Source: Mytilus galloprovincialis (taxonomy: Eukaryota > Mollusca > Bivalvia > Mytilida > Mytilidae). Taken from it: DNA of 64,000 bases. The first letter of the stretch is position 1, and each line of letters begins with the position of its first letter. The position numbers were made by a program, and so were the translations under genes. The notes below the pieces were generated by a model. The model was not told where the DNA came from, searched no databases, and saw only the letters and a program-made list of their open reading frames with translations. The stretch covers positions 6,227,112-6,291,111 of the forward strand of contig NC_134842.1 of assembly GCF_965363235.1 (NCBI RefSeq), given 5' to 3'. This document shows positions 36,053 through 48,680 of this stretch, piece after piece.

Positions 36053-36215
36053 GCTACATTGTCTCATCGGGGCCTTTTATAGCTGACTATGCGGTATGGG
36101 CTTTGCTCATTGTTGAAGGCCGTAGGGTGACCTATAGTTGTTAATGTCTGTGTCATTTTGATCTTTTGTGGATAGTTGTCTCATTGGCAATCATACCACA
36201 TCTTCTTTTTTATAT
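36053..36215 (+). repeat. R1 copy inserted in the unit 3 3' flank
   Basis: Unit 1 joins the two flanks without it (near 15,563), while unit 4 has it at 48,328-48,488. It inserted in the common ancestor of units 3 and 4. Confidence 0.8.
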
Positions 36216-36847
36216 TGAAGCATTTGTATCGTTGTCGTGTTTTTGTTTGAAACGACTGTCTGAATAAAATACTCCTTTGTTCATTACAAGAAAAGTTACA
36301 TAAATGCCTTAAAAGTTTTGAAGTGAATTTTAAAAAATAAGACATAGCAAATGAAAACAAAAAAGTTACCAAGGGCAAACTCGACAAGTAAAAAAACAAC
36401 ATTTTTGCGAAAATATAAGAGAGAGGCAAATACCAACAAGAAACAAACACTGGAAGTCTAAAAATGTTAAAAAGTGATCTGAACATGGGTGAACATACCC
36501 TCTAATCTGGATTTCCTTTTCAAGATTTTATTTTTGATAAGAAAACTGTCAAAAAGGGCTGTTCCTTTTTCAAATAATTGGTTTACAGTAAGAGGCTAGA
36601 GGCGACAGTTTAATTCAAAGTTGTACTCCAACTTTCCAAATTTTACATAAATTTACATTTACAATATTCTACGTCACAGCACAATGAGATATGTAATTTT
36701 CATAAAACATATTGTCAGCAGCATGTGACATCAAGCCTTAATACATTGATATGGAATTTTTTAAGCCGTAACTTGAGGCGTTGTTTCGTTCATCCTTAAT
36801 GTTCACATTCGCAGAGGCGTATTTAACCTTGCGCCTATCAGGAAATA
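36216..36847. other. End of unit 3 (with R3) and unique sequence
   Basis: R3 text at 36,340-36,475 ends the match to unit 1. From about 36,487 to the satellite there is no recognised gene or repeat. Confidence 0.55.
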
Positions 36848-37233
36848 AATCACGTTATCAAGAGGTATACACATGGAAACATTAACAGGTAATGCATAAC
36901 GTTTTAAAAGCATATACATATGGATACATTTATGGGTAATGCATAACGTTATCAAGACATAAACACACGGACACATTAACGGGTTATGTATAACATTTGA
37001 AAGGCATATACATACGAACACATTAACAGGTAATGCATAACATTATCAAGGCGTAAAACCACGGACATGTTAACGGGTAATGTTTTACATTATAAACGTG
37101 ATTACGTACGGATACTTTCACTGGTAATGCATAACTTAATCAAGGTATAAACAAACGGACACATGAGCGGGTAATGCATAACGTTATCAAAGTGTAAACA
37201 TACGGACACATAAGCGGGTAATGCATAACGTTA
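36848..37233 (+). repeat. 47-bp satellite, left array
   Basis: Eight units of 47 bp plus a part unit. Each is close to CGTTATCAAGGCGTAAACAT followed by ACGGACACATTAACGGGTAA and TGCATAA. Units differ from each other by 10-20%, so the array is old. The counterpart in the right arm is about 47,317-47,700, and the array continues in register at 40,597. Confidence 0.85.
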
Positions 37234-40007
37234 TTAAGAGCCAATCCGCCAGAAAACCATTCAATATTCAGAAAATTGTCCAATTCGACAATCACAACTT
37301 GACAAACTTGTATATATCATTTTAATCCTTGACATAAAATAAAAGAATTTGGTCAATTTTTCCAAGAAACGTAACTATTCTTAGTAACAGCCTTACGTCC
37401 ATTTGTATTTTTGTCCATCTGATGAGTTAAGCCTTTTTCAACTGATTTTTATAGTTCGTTCTTATGTTGTACTGTTATACCACTGTCCCACGTTAGGGGA
37501 GGGTTGGGATGCCGCTAACATGTTTAACCCCACAACATTATTTATGTATGTGCCTGTCCCAAGTCAGGAGCCTGTAATTCAGTGGTTGTCGTTTGTTTAT
37601 GTGTTACATATTTGTTTTTCGTTCAGTTTTTAACAGAAATAAGGCCGTTAGTTTTCTCGATTGAATTGTTTTACAGTGTCTTATCGGGGCCTTTTATAGC
37701 TGACTATGTAGTATGGGCTTTGCTCATTGTTGAAAGCCGTACGGTGACCTATAGTTGTTAATGTCTGTGTCATTTTGGTCTTTTTGTGGATAGTTGTCTC
37801 ATTGGCAATCATATCACATCTTCTTTTTTATATCATTTGCATAATTCTGTAAATTCAAAATGAAACAAAGGAAAAATTTCTTTTTTATGTCTTTGAAAAA
37901 CAACCCAGTACCATATTAAAAGGGGTAGTTGAGTTTTTAGAGTAATGTCCGTTGGAACCCATCCATTTAACTATGTTATAGTCAATACAAATTTGGCACA
38001 TTGCCAGGAGCATAGATATTAAAGCGGGATTTTCATACATGAATTTACATGGTTTTATTTGCTTCTAACTTGCAAGATCCATTCCGGATATGTTTGCAAC
38101 TTATGTCGGTTTTAATTATAGGGTATTTTTTTATAATAAAAAAGTATTAACCTTGGCAAATGACTATTACATGTCAATTTATGCCTTGGGAGAATGGTGG
38201 TTTTTGTACCGAATTAAACTATTTACCGCATTTGTTATCACATAAGCAACACGACGGGTGCCACATGTGGAGCAGGATCTGCTTACCCTGAGCACCCCTA
38301 GTTTTTTGGTGGTGTTCGTGTTGTTTATTCTTTAATTTTGAATGTTGTGTCATGTGTGCTGTTGTTTGTTTGTCTTTTTCATTTTTAGCCATGGCGTTGT
38401 CAGTTTGTTTTAGATTTATGAGTTTGACTGTCCCTTGGGTATCTTTCGTTCCTCTTTTATGAATGTATTTTTGTGGTTTTCGGAAGTAGACTTCCTGCTA
38501 ACCTTTCTGTCATCAACAACTGAACTGTCACAGCAGTCATATCAGATTGAGAGACTGATAATACTTATGAAAGAGACAATTTCAACCAACAAAACAAGAA
38601 ACAGAAACTTTCCATCCTCAAAACATAAGTTAAATCTTCCATGGGATGATGTCTCAAAAAATAGCAGTTCATCATCTATGGAGATTTCAATGTTATGGGT
38701 TTTATTTTACAAGAACGTTAATGTACACTTGTTTTATAGTAAAACCTTGCCGTTCGAGTATAAGAAACCACATTTTACTATATTGAAATTTGAAAATTCA
38801 TGTTACTTATTTTAATTGTTTTTTCCCAGGAGATCCTCATAGGTACAGTAATCTTAACACCTATCCAATTTCATTAAAATTCTTTATAAATTTCGCACTA
38901 GTACATATAAAATAGGTAATTTGTTTTTCGTATAGCTGTGGGATTTTTTTGTAGATGCATTTATGATTTTCATGTTTGTATTGACCACATTGCAGCAACA
39001 TATATATATAGGTACCTGGCAAATGTTACCTTGTTCGCATACTAGGCTCAAAGGCTTATGAAACAATTTATATCTCTTAGTGTCTGTTGAAATCATCTCT
39101 TTAATGTAACTGTTTACCATGGTTTACAGTTTTCTCTTTTAAACCATTATTTAAACTATCAACATGACAAGATCAAGTACCCAAAATTGGACATAACATC
39201 TATAGGCTATTTCCCCTGAAATGTGTAAATTTACAAATTTTCACATTTTTCTGCTTTTACCGACAGCTTTATCAATATATTTTAAGAATAAATTGCAAAA
39301 ATTTTTGTTTTTTTAAATATGTGTTTTTTTGTCGTTTTTAAGTGCACAATTTGTCAAAACAAGCTATTTCCATTTGTTGCTATACTTATTTATAAGTCAA
39401 GATTATATCATATGTCAGATGTTACAAATGAGATGGCCTAATTGACAAAATTTGAATATGCAAGCTACCCAATTTTGGTGTGGCACATACTAGACACCAA
39501 CATTATTTTCTAGCTCAATATTTTTTTTAATTGGATATATATAGTTATACTTTGCAAGTAGATATGTTATTTTACAATAATAATCTGATCTTAGAGTATT
39601 TTGACTCTGAAAGATTTTGGACATGAGGCTAAATGAGATATATTGAAACGGTTAGATTATACATACACTTAATAGACAGCATTGTATATTCTATGTATTC
39701 TTACACTTAAAGTGATGTATTACTAGGAGCAACTATCAAAAAATTATTAATGTTGCCATATTTTTTTTATTTAAACCAGCGAAATATGCCAAAAAAAAAG
39801 CTTATTTTTGTGGTTTTCAAGCAATTTTATCTGTTAAAAGATAGCGCCTAAAAAAATTCAGATCGTTTCAATATTTTCCCAAAACAAATTGTGTGGTTAT
39901 TTACATCACTAATTATATAAGGTGCACCAATGTGCCAAATATGAACGCATTTGGCCAAAGTGACATTCAGACGGTTTTTCATGGTTTTCTGGCAGATTGG
40001 CTCTTAA
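37234..40007. mobile_element. TTAA-flanked element A, 2.8 kb
   Basis: TTAA at 37,234-37,237 and 40,004-40,007 with inverted ends GAGCCAATCNGCCAGAAAAC (23 bp, one mismatch). It sits in the 47-bp satellite. Inside are a composite repeat with R1 (37,405-37,836), an R3 copy (38,262-38,470, reverse) and a frame of 126 codons (38,435-38,815) that starts in R3 and then gives serine-rich text of unknown nature. No transposase is recognisable; mobilisation by a piggyBac-type enzyme is inferred from TTAA only. The right copy spans 41,491-47,316. Confidence 0.75.
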
Positions 40008-40596
40008 GGTAAATCATAAGTAAATGTTTTGAGACAGAATTTTGATTAGAATTTGCCAAAATGAAGATTTTACTATGCTTTTTTCAAAAATATAATAAAA
40101 AGTATGGGTCACCGTGCTATTTTCAAGCTATGAATCGTTTACAATTGCCTAAATTTGGTAAGTTTGTTCATGAAAAAACCATATAAGAGGGCATAGAAAA
40201 ATTCTATGAGATAGAATTTTGAAATCAATTGTGAGAAGAAAGTTTTCATAATATGTTTTAAGAAAATAAAAAGAAGATATTGTGTCACCGAACGTGTTTT
40301 CTTGCCACAAGTAAGAATAAAAAATTTCCCTATTAGCCCAGTATAAATTTTGTACTAGAAGAGTTATATCCCCTTAAATGGCTGATTTGAAAAAATTTTA
40401 AATGCCAAAAAGATTGATATTTGTTAAAATATTTTTAATAATACAATAAATTTACAAGTTTTATTTATATAAATAAACAATTTAACCACAAATTGCAAAT
40501 CTGTTTCCAAATTTGCTGATTTCGGCAAATAACTAGACCGATTTTGTACTGTTGTTGTACAATCCAAGATGGCGGTATACCATGAATCTACCTTAA
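40004..40596. mobile_element. TTAA-flanked element B, 0.6 kb MITE
   Basis: Shares the TTAA at 40,004 with element A and ends at TTAA 40,593-40,596. The ends are imperfect inverted repeats (GGTAAATCATAAG against GGTAGATTCATGG). Satellite resumes immediately after it. No coding capacity. Confidence 0.65.
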
Positions 40597-41130
40597 AGCG
40601 TATACATACGGAAATATTAGCGGGTAATGCATCACGTTATCAAGACGTATACACACGGACGCATTAACGGGTTTTGCATAACATTAGAAAGGCATATACA
40701 TACGAAAACTTTAACAGGTAATGTATAACGTTATCAGGGCGTAAAAACACAGACATATGAACGGTTATATATACGGACACTTAAACTGGTAATGCATTAC
40801 TTTATCAAGGTGTAAACATACGGAAAAATTAGCGGATAACGTTATCAAGGCTTATACATACAAGTAATAGCTTTTCTAAAAAGTTTGCCGTATTTTAGCT
40901 TATATTATTGGTGGACCAGGGTTATATTAATGAGAGGAGACTTAATAAAATGGGGAATGATATTTATAATAAAATGCATACTGTGTCTATAATTAACCAG
41001 ATAAAAGAGCATTTAACCTACATGTACTTTTAAGGATAACTACTTGACATAATGGACTACTACAGAAGGCCTTTCAAATTTGAGAATGTTACATCTTATA
41101 CTTACATGTATAGAAGTGATTGATATCTAT
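40372..41130. other. Spacer between the arms of the giant inverted repeat
   Basis: It consists of the remainder of element B (40,372-40,596), about 5.5 satellite units (40,597-40,865) and about 265 bp of unique AT-rich sequence. Arm symmetry stops abruptly at the GTACTAGAAGAGT block on both sides. This is where read support for the inversion must be tested. Confidence 0.8.
40597..40865 (+). repeat. 47-bp satellite, central array
   Basis: Continues the left array in exact register: the left array ends CGTTATTAA and this one starts TTAAAGCGTATACATACGG, where the normal unit reads CGTTATCAAGGCGTA. Elements A and B therefore entered a TTAA variant of one satellite unit. Confidence 0.8.
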
Positions 41131-43305
41131 ACTCTTCTAGTACAAAATTTATACTGGGCTAATAGGGAAATTTTTTATTCTTACTTGTGGCAAGAAAACA
41201 CGTTCGGTGACACAATATCTTCTTTTTATTTTCTTAAAACATATTATGAAAACTTTCTTCTCACAATTGATTTCAAAATTCTATCTCATAGAATTTTTCT
41301 ATGCCCTCTTATATGGTTTTTTCATGAACAAACTTACCAAATTTAGGCAATTTTCAACGATTCATAGCTTGAAAAATAGCACGGTGACCCATACTTTTTA
41401 TTATATTTTTGAAAAAAGCATAGTAAAATCTTCATTTTTGGCAAATTCTAATCAAAATTCTGTCTCAAAAACATTTACTTATGATTTACCTTAAGAGCCA
41501 ATCTGCAGGAAAACCATGAAAAACCGTCCGAATGCCACTTTGGCCAAATGCGTTCATATTTGGCACATTGGTGCACCATATATAATTAGTGATGTAAATA
41601 ACCAAACAATTTGTTTTGGGAAAATATTGAACCGATCTGAATTTTTTTAGGCGCCATCTTTTAACAAATTATATTGCTTGAAAACCACAAAAATAAGCTT
41701 TTTTTTTGGCATATTTCGCTGGTTTAAATAAAAAAAATATGGCAACATTAATAATTTTTTGATAGTTGCTCCTAGTAATACATCACTTTAAGTGTAAGAA
41801 TACATAGAATATACAATGCTGTCTATTAAGTGTATGTATAATCTAACCGTTTCAATATGTCTCATTTAGCCTCATGTCCAAAATCTTTCAGAGTCAAAAT
41901 ACTCTAAGATCAGATTATTATTGTAAAATAACATATCTACTTGCAAAGTATAACTATATATACCCAATTAAAAAAAATATTATGCTAGAAAATAATGTTG
42001 GTGTCTAGTATGTGCCACAACAAAATTGGGTAGCTTGCATATTCAAATTTTGTCAATTAGGCCGTCTCATTTGTAACATCTGAAATATGATATAATCTTG
42101 ACTTATAAATAAGTATAGCAACAAATGGAAATAGCTTGTTTTGACAAATTGTGCACTTAAAAACGACAAAAAAACACATATTTCAAAAAACAAAAATTTT
42201 TGCAATTTATTCTTAAAATATATTTATAAAGCTGTCGGTAAAAGCAGAAAAAATGTGAAAATTTGTAAATTTACACATTTCAGGGAAAATAGCCTATAGA
42301 TGTTATGTCCAATTTTAATACTTGATCTTGTCATGTTGATAGTTTAAATAATGGTTTAAAAGAAAACAACTGTAAACCATGGTAAACAGTTACATTAAAG
42401 AGATGATTTCAACAGACACTAAGAGATATAAATTGTTTCATAAGCCTTTGAGCCTAGTATGCGAACAAGGTAACATTTGCCAGGTACCTATATATATATG
42501 TTGCTGCAATGTGGTCAATACAAACATGAAAATCATAAATGCATCTACAAAAAAATCCCACAGCTATACGAAAAACAAATTACTTATTTTATATGTACTA
42601 GTGCGAAATTTATAAAGAATTTTAATGAAATTGGGAAGGTGTTAAGATTACTGTACCTATGAGGCTCTCCTGGGAAAAACAATTAAAATAAGTAACATGA
42701 ATTTTCAAATTTCAATATAGTAAAATGTGATTTCTTATACTCGAACGGCAAGGTTTTACTATAAAACAAGTGTACATTAACGTTCTTGTAAAATAAAACC
42801 CATAACATTGAAATCTCCATAGATGATGAACTGCTATTTTTTGAGACATCATCCCATGGAAGATTTAACTTATGTTTTGAGGATGGAAAGTTTCTGTTTC
42901 TTGTTTTGTTGGTTGAAATTGTCTCTTTCATAAGTATTATCAGTCTCTCAATCTGATATGACTGCTGTGACAGTTCAGTTGTTGATGACAGAAAGGTTAG
43001 CAGGAAGTCAACTTCCGAAAACCACAAAAATACATTCATAAAAGAGGAACGAAAGATACCCAAGGGACAGTCAAACTCATAAATCTAAAACAAACTGACA
43101 ACGCCATGGCTAAAAATGAAAAAGACAAACAAACAACAGCACACATGACACAACATACAAAATTAAAGAATAAACAACACGAACACCACCAAAAAACTAG
43201 GGATGATCTCAGGTGCTCCGGAAGGGTAAGCAGATCCTGCTCCACATGTGGCACCCGTCGTGTTGCTTATGTTATAACAAATGCGGTAAATAGTTTAATT
43301 CGGTA

Positions 43306-46300
43306 GGTCACATTCATGAACGGGAAGGGGATTGTAGTTACGACGTAAGGAACATTTCCGATATCATTTGTGAAACGGTTATTCCATAACGGTCAACCAA
43401 CTCGTGATGGCGTCTGTAAAATTTACAAAGGGATGATTTCAACTTCACCATTTGGAACTCTTGGTTTAATAGCTTCCTTGTGAGCAGCAAACCTCTTATC
43501 AAGAAAATCATGATAGGAAATGCAAGCACGGGAATATCGTATCAATTGGGAGATGTATACCCCGTATGCAGGTGCTGCTGGAATATTGCTACTTAGAAAT
43601 GGAGAGTTCACAATTGGAAAGCTGAAATCATCTCTTTTGTCGTAAAGTTTTGTTTTCAACCGACCCTCATTGTCAATTTCTAGATGTAAGTAAAGATATG
43701 AGGCCAACTTAACTGTATCTGTAGTATCCTTTATCTCTAGCTCGACAGGATAGATGCGTTCCACATAGTCACCAAAATTTGAATTATTTAGTGAAAGAAC
43801 ATCATCTATATAGCGGAAAGTAGAGTTAAAGGATATTGCTAACTTCTTATCTTTCTTCCTTAGAAGTTCCTGCATGAAGTTAGCCTTATAATAATAAAGA
43901 AACAAGTCGGCAAGGAGAGGTGCACAGTTTGTTCCCATTGGAATGCTGACAGTCTGTTGAAAAACACGTCCTCCGAACGAAACAAATATGTTGTCATTCA
44001 AGAAATCAAGCATCTTGATAATATCAGTTTCAGAGAATTTTTTGTTTGAATCAGATCGATCCTTTACAAAGTGGGACGTTTCCCTCACTACGAAAAGACA
44101 CTTGTATCTACGTTGGCCATTCTTTTTAATGAAGCATAAATCAGACTGTTAATTTTCATATTTTTTCATTTTCTTATTTTGGGACCTTTTATTGGTGAAT
44201 ATCCATATATATGCAATATGGGTCTTGCTCATTGTTGAAGGCCATAATGCGTATGAAGAAATATAGCTTACTTGAATGACATTTGTTCTCATTGGCAATC
44301 ATACCACATTTTTTTTCTTTCATATATACCACCGACAGGAAATAAAATTGACAATTTTTTCTGTAAGTCCCAATTGCAACATATGATACATCTAATACAT
44401 CTTAATAAATTGTTAGATTTAGCATATTAATTAAAAAAACCAAAATAATGTGTTTATTTTAATTTGTTCTAGTCCTAAATATGCATGAACTTTTTGCCAT
44501 TGGACATTAGCAACCAACAACCAATCAATTGATCGAACAGGTGAAATATCTTCAAAAGTACAAATACAAATCTCCCCCTTTTATATTTATAATATTCCTG
44601 TTCAATAAAACTGATGTATAGCGTACATAATTATGTTATTATATACTTTCCCATATACTATGCAAACAGTTAAATTAATATATAAGTTAATAATATCATA
44701 CCAATATCTTCTTCTATATAGTATTTAGTTTGACCTGGTTATTGGCACTTTCACAAAAATCTGTCTTGATTGTGCCTGCTGGCATTTAGTCCTACAAATA
44801 AAAAGTGTGAAACATTAAAATTATTATTCAATTTTGTTTTTCATGAAATAAAATATATCAGACAGGAAATTTAGGGTTGTGTTCATGTAGCATTACTGTG
44901 CATGTAGTTTAAATATACATGTATTTTTTCCTTTTTCCTTTTAAAAAGGGCACTATAAGTAATCTACATACATCTATATGTACATGTATAAATAGGGGGT
45001 CCTATAATAGAACTTTACAAAACTTTGCAATGCTTTTGGATTTGTTTTAGTCTTCATGGCCTACAAGAATGAATAGTTCATTAAAAAAGATAATTATCTG
45101 GATAAAGTCGTCTAGTGTTACATGTACAATATGTTGTATGCTGTATGTAAAACATGTATTTTTAAAATATAACTTAGGGGAAGAGAATAAAAACCTGACC
45201 TGCATGCTCAACATTGAATATGTTGAAATAAATTTTGATTATTGTCATGATTATGGTCTATAAATTCGTTTTTTAAAGCAGAAAATAATTATATTGTACC
45301 CTGGTTAATAGCTTGAAAATTAAAATTATGTCCTTAGCTGACAAGGACATAACTATTTTGACCCTCATCCTTGCATTTTTATAATCAATTGGTCCCCATG
45401 ACAGAAAATGTATATAAGAGATATAAATTATTTTTGGCACTTTGTTATTGGAAATACAACTGATGTATAACGAACATATGTCTTAGAAACAGGTCAGGTG
45501 TAAAAGAATATTCTCCTTCAAACCCCCTTTTTTAATCTGGCTAATGTATCAAATTTTGGTTCTCTAATTTCAGATTGACTACAAGGAACAGTTTTTAGTA
45601 TTTTTTAGACTTCTAAGATGAATGGTAGTCTGTATCTGTACGAATATATTTGTTTACCAATGCTAGTTTCCAATGCTGGTTTTAATACAATGGTCTTTGG
45701 TTTATTTATGGTGTGCCAGACAGTTGGTAAGCCAGACAGTTTGTAAGTCAGACAGTTTTGACAATCTCAATTTTAATGTCGGTGCAAGCATAAGCAATGT
45801 CTTCAAGATGATTCCATTCGCTCACTTTATTTTACTAAGAATGATTTAGAATAATTTTGTTTGGCTAGTGGAAATCTAAGAACACCTTTCGCAGTTCATG
45901 ACTTGTTTTTTCCAATCAATATTTATCATGTTTATTCACTAAACTATTGTCTGATAAATTACTGTCATTATTGTCAAATGTCTTGGCAGTTTTGGTCTTT
46001 AGTGCATTCAGTTCAGATATCTTAAATACTTTGTAAATGTATGATGCTGGGATAGCCCACATGCTCCTCCTATATTATTAAAGTCACAAAATTCACCGTA
46101 AACATTTGTTTGCCAAACCATCACTGGGGACTGACATGTTACCCAAGGGACATAAGTCAATAGAAGACGTACTCCCTGGTTTCAGACAATTTATGGATTT
46201 TTGCACTTACAAAAATGTTTTTTTCATGTTTTAGACAAGTCACAAATTGATCTTACTTTTTTGAATGATTTTATGAGCCATTTTATTACTATTTGTGTTA

Positions 46301-46333
46301 AGAACTTAATTAAAATCAAAATCAAAATGTGTC
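43306..46333 (-). mobile_element. Retroelement insertion with a partial reverse transcriptase, right arm only
   Basis: The left arm is empty here. The insertion is flanked by near-identical 9-bp copies AATTCGGTA (43,297-43,305) and AATTCGGGA (46,334-46,342), a probable target-site duplication. Only about 0.8 kb at its 3' end (left side) is coding; an R1 copy lies at 44,180-44,330; 44,340-46,333 has no recognised gene. The family is probably Penelope-like or another non-LTR type common in bivalves; I cannot settle which. Confidence 0.65.
43338..44088 (-). pseudogene. C-terminal part of a reverse transcriptase, broken
   Basis: Shows reverse-transcriptase landmarks in order: FGGRVFQQTVSIPMGTNCAP (motif B region), FRYIDDVLSLN (YIDD catalytic box) and a thumb-like region with PAAPAYGVYISQLIRYSRAC. 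The finger domain and any nuclease are absent, so it is 5'-truncated, and the frame is not whole. Nearly identical text is, to my memory, very common in bivalve genomes, consistent with a high-copy family. Confidence 0.8.
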
Positions 46334-46717
46334 AATTCGGGACAAAAACCACCATTCTCCCAAGGCATAAATTGACATGTAATAGTCATTGGCCAAGGTT
46401 AATACTTTTTTATTATAAAAAAATACCCTATAATTAAAACCGACATAAGTTGCAAACATATCCGGAATGGATCTTGCAAGTTAGAAGCAAATAAAACCAT
46501 GTAAATTCATGTATGAAAATCCCGCTTTAATATCTATGCTCCTGGCAATGTGCCAAATTTGTATTGACTATAACATAGTTAAATGGATGGGTTCCAACTG
46601 ACATTACTCTAAAAACTCAACTACCCCTTTTAATATGGTACTGGGTTTTTTTTCAAAGACATAAAAAAGAAATTTTTCCTTTGTTTCATTATGAATTTAC
46701 AGAATTATGCAAATGAT

Positions 46718-47145
46718 ATAAAAAAAGAAGATGTGATATGATTGCCAATGAGACAACTATCCACAAAAAGACCAAAATGACACAGACATTAACAACTATA
46801 GGTCACCGTACGGCTTTCAACAATGAGCAAAGCCCATACTGCATAGTCAGCTATAAAAGGCCCCGATAAGACACTGTAAAACAATTCAATCGAGAAAACT
46901 AACGGCCTTATTTCTGTTAAAAACTGAACGAAAAACAAATATGTAACACATAAACAAACGACAACCACTGAATTACAGGCTCCTGACTTGGGACAGGCAC
47001 ATACATAAATAATGTTGTGGGGTTAAACATGTTAGCGGGATCCAAACCCTCCCCTAACGTGGGACAGTGGTATAACAGTACAACATAAGAACGAACTATA
47101 CAAATCAGTTGAAAAAGGCTTAACTCATCAGATGGACAAAAATAC
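46718..47145 (-). repeat. Composite R1-containing repeat (about 430 bp)
   Basis: R1 (46,718-46,870) followed by a block with AACAATTCAATCGAGAAAAC, CTGACTTGGGACAGGCACAT and AAATGGACG. The left counterpart is 37,405-37,836. Reading frames through it are by-products of the repeat. Confidence 0.75.
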
Positions 47146-47316
47146 AAATGGACGTAAGGCTGTTACTAAAAATAGTTACGTTTCTTGGAAAAATTGGCCA
47201 AATTCTTTTATTTTATGTCAAGGATTAAGATGATATATACAAGTTTGTCAAGTTGTGATTGTCGAATTGGACAATTTTCTGAATATTGAATGGTTTCCTG
47301 GCGGATTGGCTCTTAA

Positions 47317-47700
47317 TAACGTTATGCATTACCCGCTTATGTGTCCGTATGTTTACACTTTGATAACGTTATGCATTACCCGCTCATGTGTCCGTTTGTT
47401 TATACCTTGATAAAGTTATGCATTACCAGTGAAAGTATCCGTACGTAATCACGTTTATAATGTAAAACATTACCCGTTAACATGTCCGTGGTTTTACGCC
47501 TTGATAATGTTATGCATTACCTGTTAATGTGTTCGTATGTATATGCCTTTCAAATGTTATGCATAACCCGTTAATGTGTCCGTGTGTTTATGTCTTGATA
47601 ACGTTATGCATTACCCATAAATGTATCCGTATGTATATGCTTTTAAAACGTTATGCATTACCTGTTAATGTTTCCGTGTGTATACCTCTTGATAACGTGA
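47317..47700 (-). repeat. 47-bp satellite, right array
   Basis: Reverse counterpart of 36,848-37,233, with eight units in the same order and few differences, so the arms duplicated after the units had diverged. Confidence 0.85.
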
Positions 47701-48680
47701 TTTATTTCCTGATAAGCGCAAGGTTAAATAAGCCATTGCGAATGTGAACATTAAGGATGAACGAAACAACGCCTCAAGTTACGGCTTAAAAAATTCCATA
47801 TCAATGTATTAAGGCTTGATGTCACATGCTGCTGACAATATGTTTTATGAAAATTACATATCTCATTGTGCTGTGACGTAGAATATTGTAAATGTAAATT
47901 TATGTAAAATTTGGAAAGTTGGAGTACAACTTTGAATTAAACTGTCGCCTCTAGCCTCTTACTGTAAACCAATTATTTGAAAAAGGAACAGCCCTTTTTG
48001 ACAGTTTTCTTATCAAAAATAAAATCTTGAAAAGGAAATCCAGATTAGAGGGTATGTTCACCCATGTTCAGATCACTTTTTAACATTTTTAGACTTCCAG
48101 TGTTTGTTTCTTGTTGGTATTTGCCTCTCTCTTATATTTTCGCAAAGATGTTGTTTTTTTACTTGTCGAGTTTGCCCTTGGTAACTTTTTTGTTTTCATT
48201 TGCTATGTCTTATTTTTTAAAATTCACTTCAAAACTTTTAAGGCATTGTAACTTTTCTTGTAATGAACAAAGGAGTATTTTATTCAGACAGTCGTTTCAA
48301 ACAAAAACACGACAACGAAACAAATGCTTCAATATAAAAAAGAAGATGTGGTATGATTGCCAATGAGACAACTATCCACAAAAGATCAAAATGACACAGA
48401 CATTAACAACTATAGGTCACCCTACGGCCTTCAACAATGAGCAAAGCCCATACCGCATAGTCAGCTATAAAAGGCCCCGATAAGACAATGTAGCTTACAT
48501 TTAATTAGTTCTGGCATCAACTAATTACCATGGATTATAAAGCGCTTAAGTAGAAATTGTAATCATCACAATGCTAATTAACTTTTAAATTGGTTTTATT
48601 CACCGAATAATACTAAAAATTGAACATGCATTTTGATCTTTAATGTAGAGTTCTAATTGAACATCACAAATAAGTAGATA
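47701..48680. other. Flank of unit 4, with R3 and R1 copies
   Basis: Mirror of 35,850-36,847: unique sequence, R3 at 48,070-48,205, R1 at 48,328-48,488, then the 3' flank of the gene unit with its AATAAA (48,595-48,600, minus strand). Confidence 0.7.

Larger units (their letters stand above)
22725..40371 (+). repeat. Left arm of the giant inverted repeat
   Basis: Every landmark recurs in reverse in 41,131-64,000: element C, the R6 tandem block, the unit 3 broken gene, the satellite and element A. Identity is about 96-99% by eye outside large indels. The coordinate sum of paired positions moves from about 81,500 near the centre to 84,550, 85,960 and 86,725 outward, recording the large indels. 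The outer end is not reached because the right arm runs off the window. Confidence 0.9.
41491..47316. mobile_element. Right-arm copy of element A, interrupted by a retroelement
   Basis: TTAA at 41,491-41,494 and 47,313-47,316 with the same GAGCCAATC ends. It contains R3 at 43,040-43,270, the insertion at 43,306-46,333, and the composite R1 repeat at 46,718-47,145. Without the insertion its length equals the left copy. Confidence 0.75.

Noticed and set aside
36848-37233. Idea that the regular 47-bp array is a CRISPR.
   Set aside because: The units are contiguous with no unique spacers, diverge among themselves, and the genome is animal.
37403-37633. 76-codon frame repeated at 46,917-47,147.
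   Set aside because: It is translation of a dispersed non-coding repeat in both arms.
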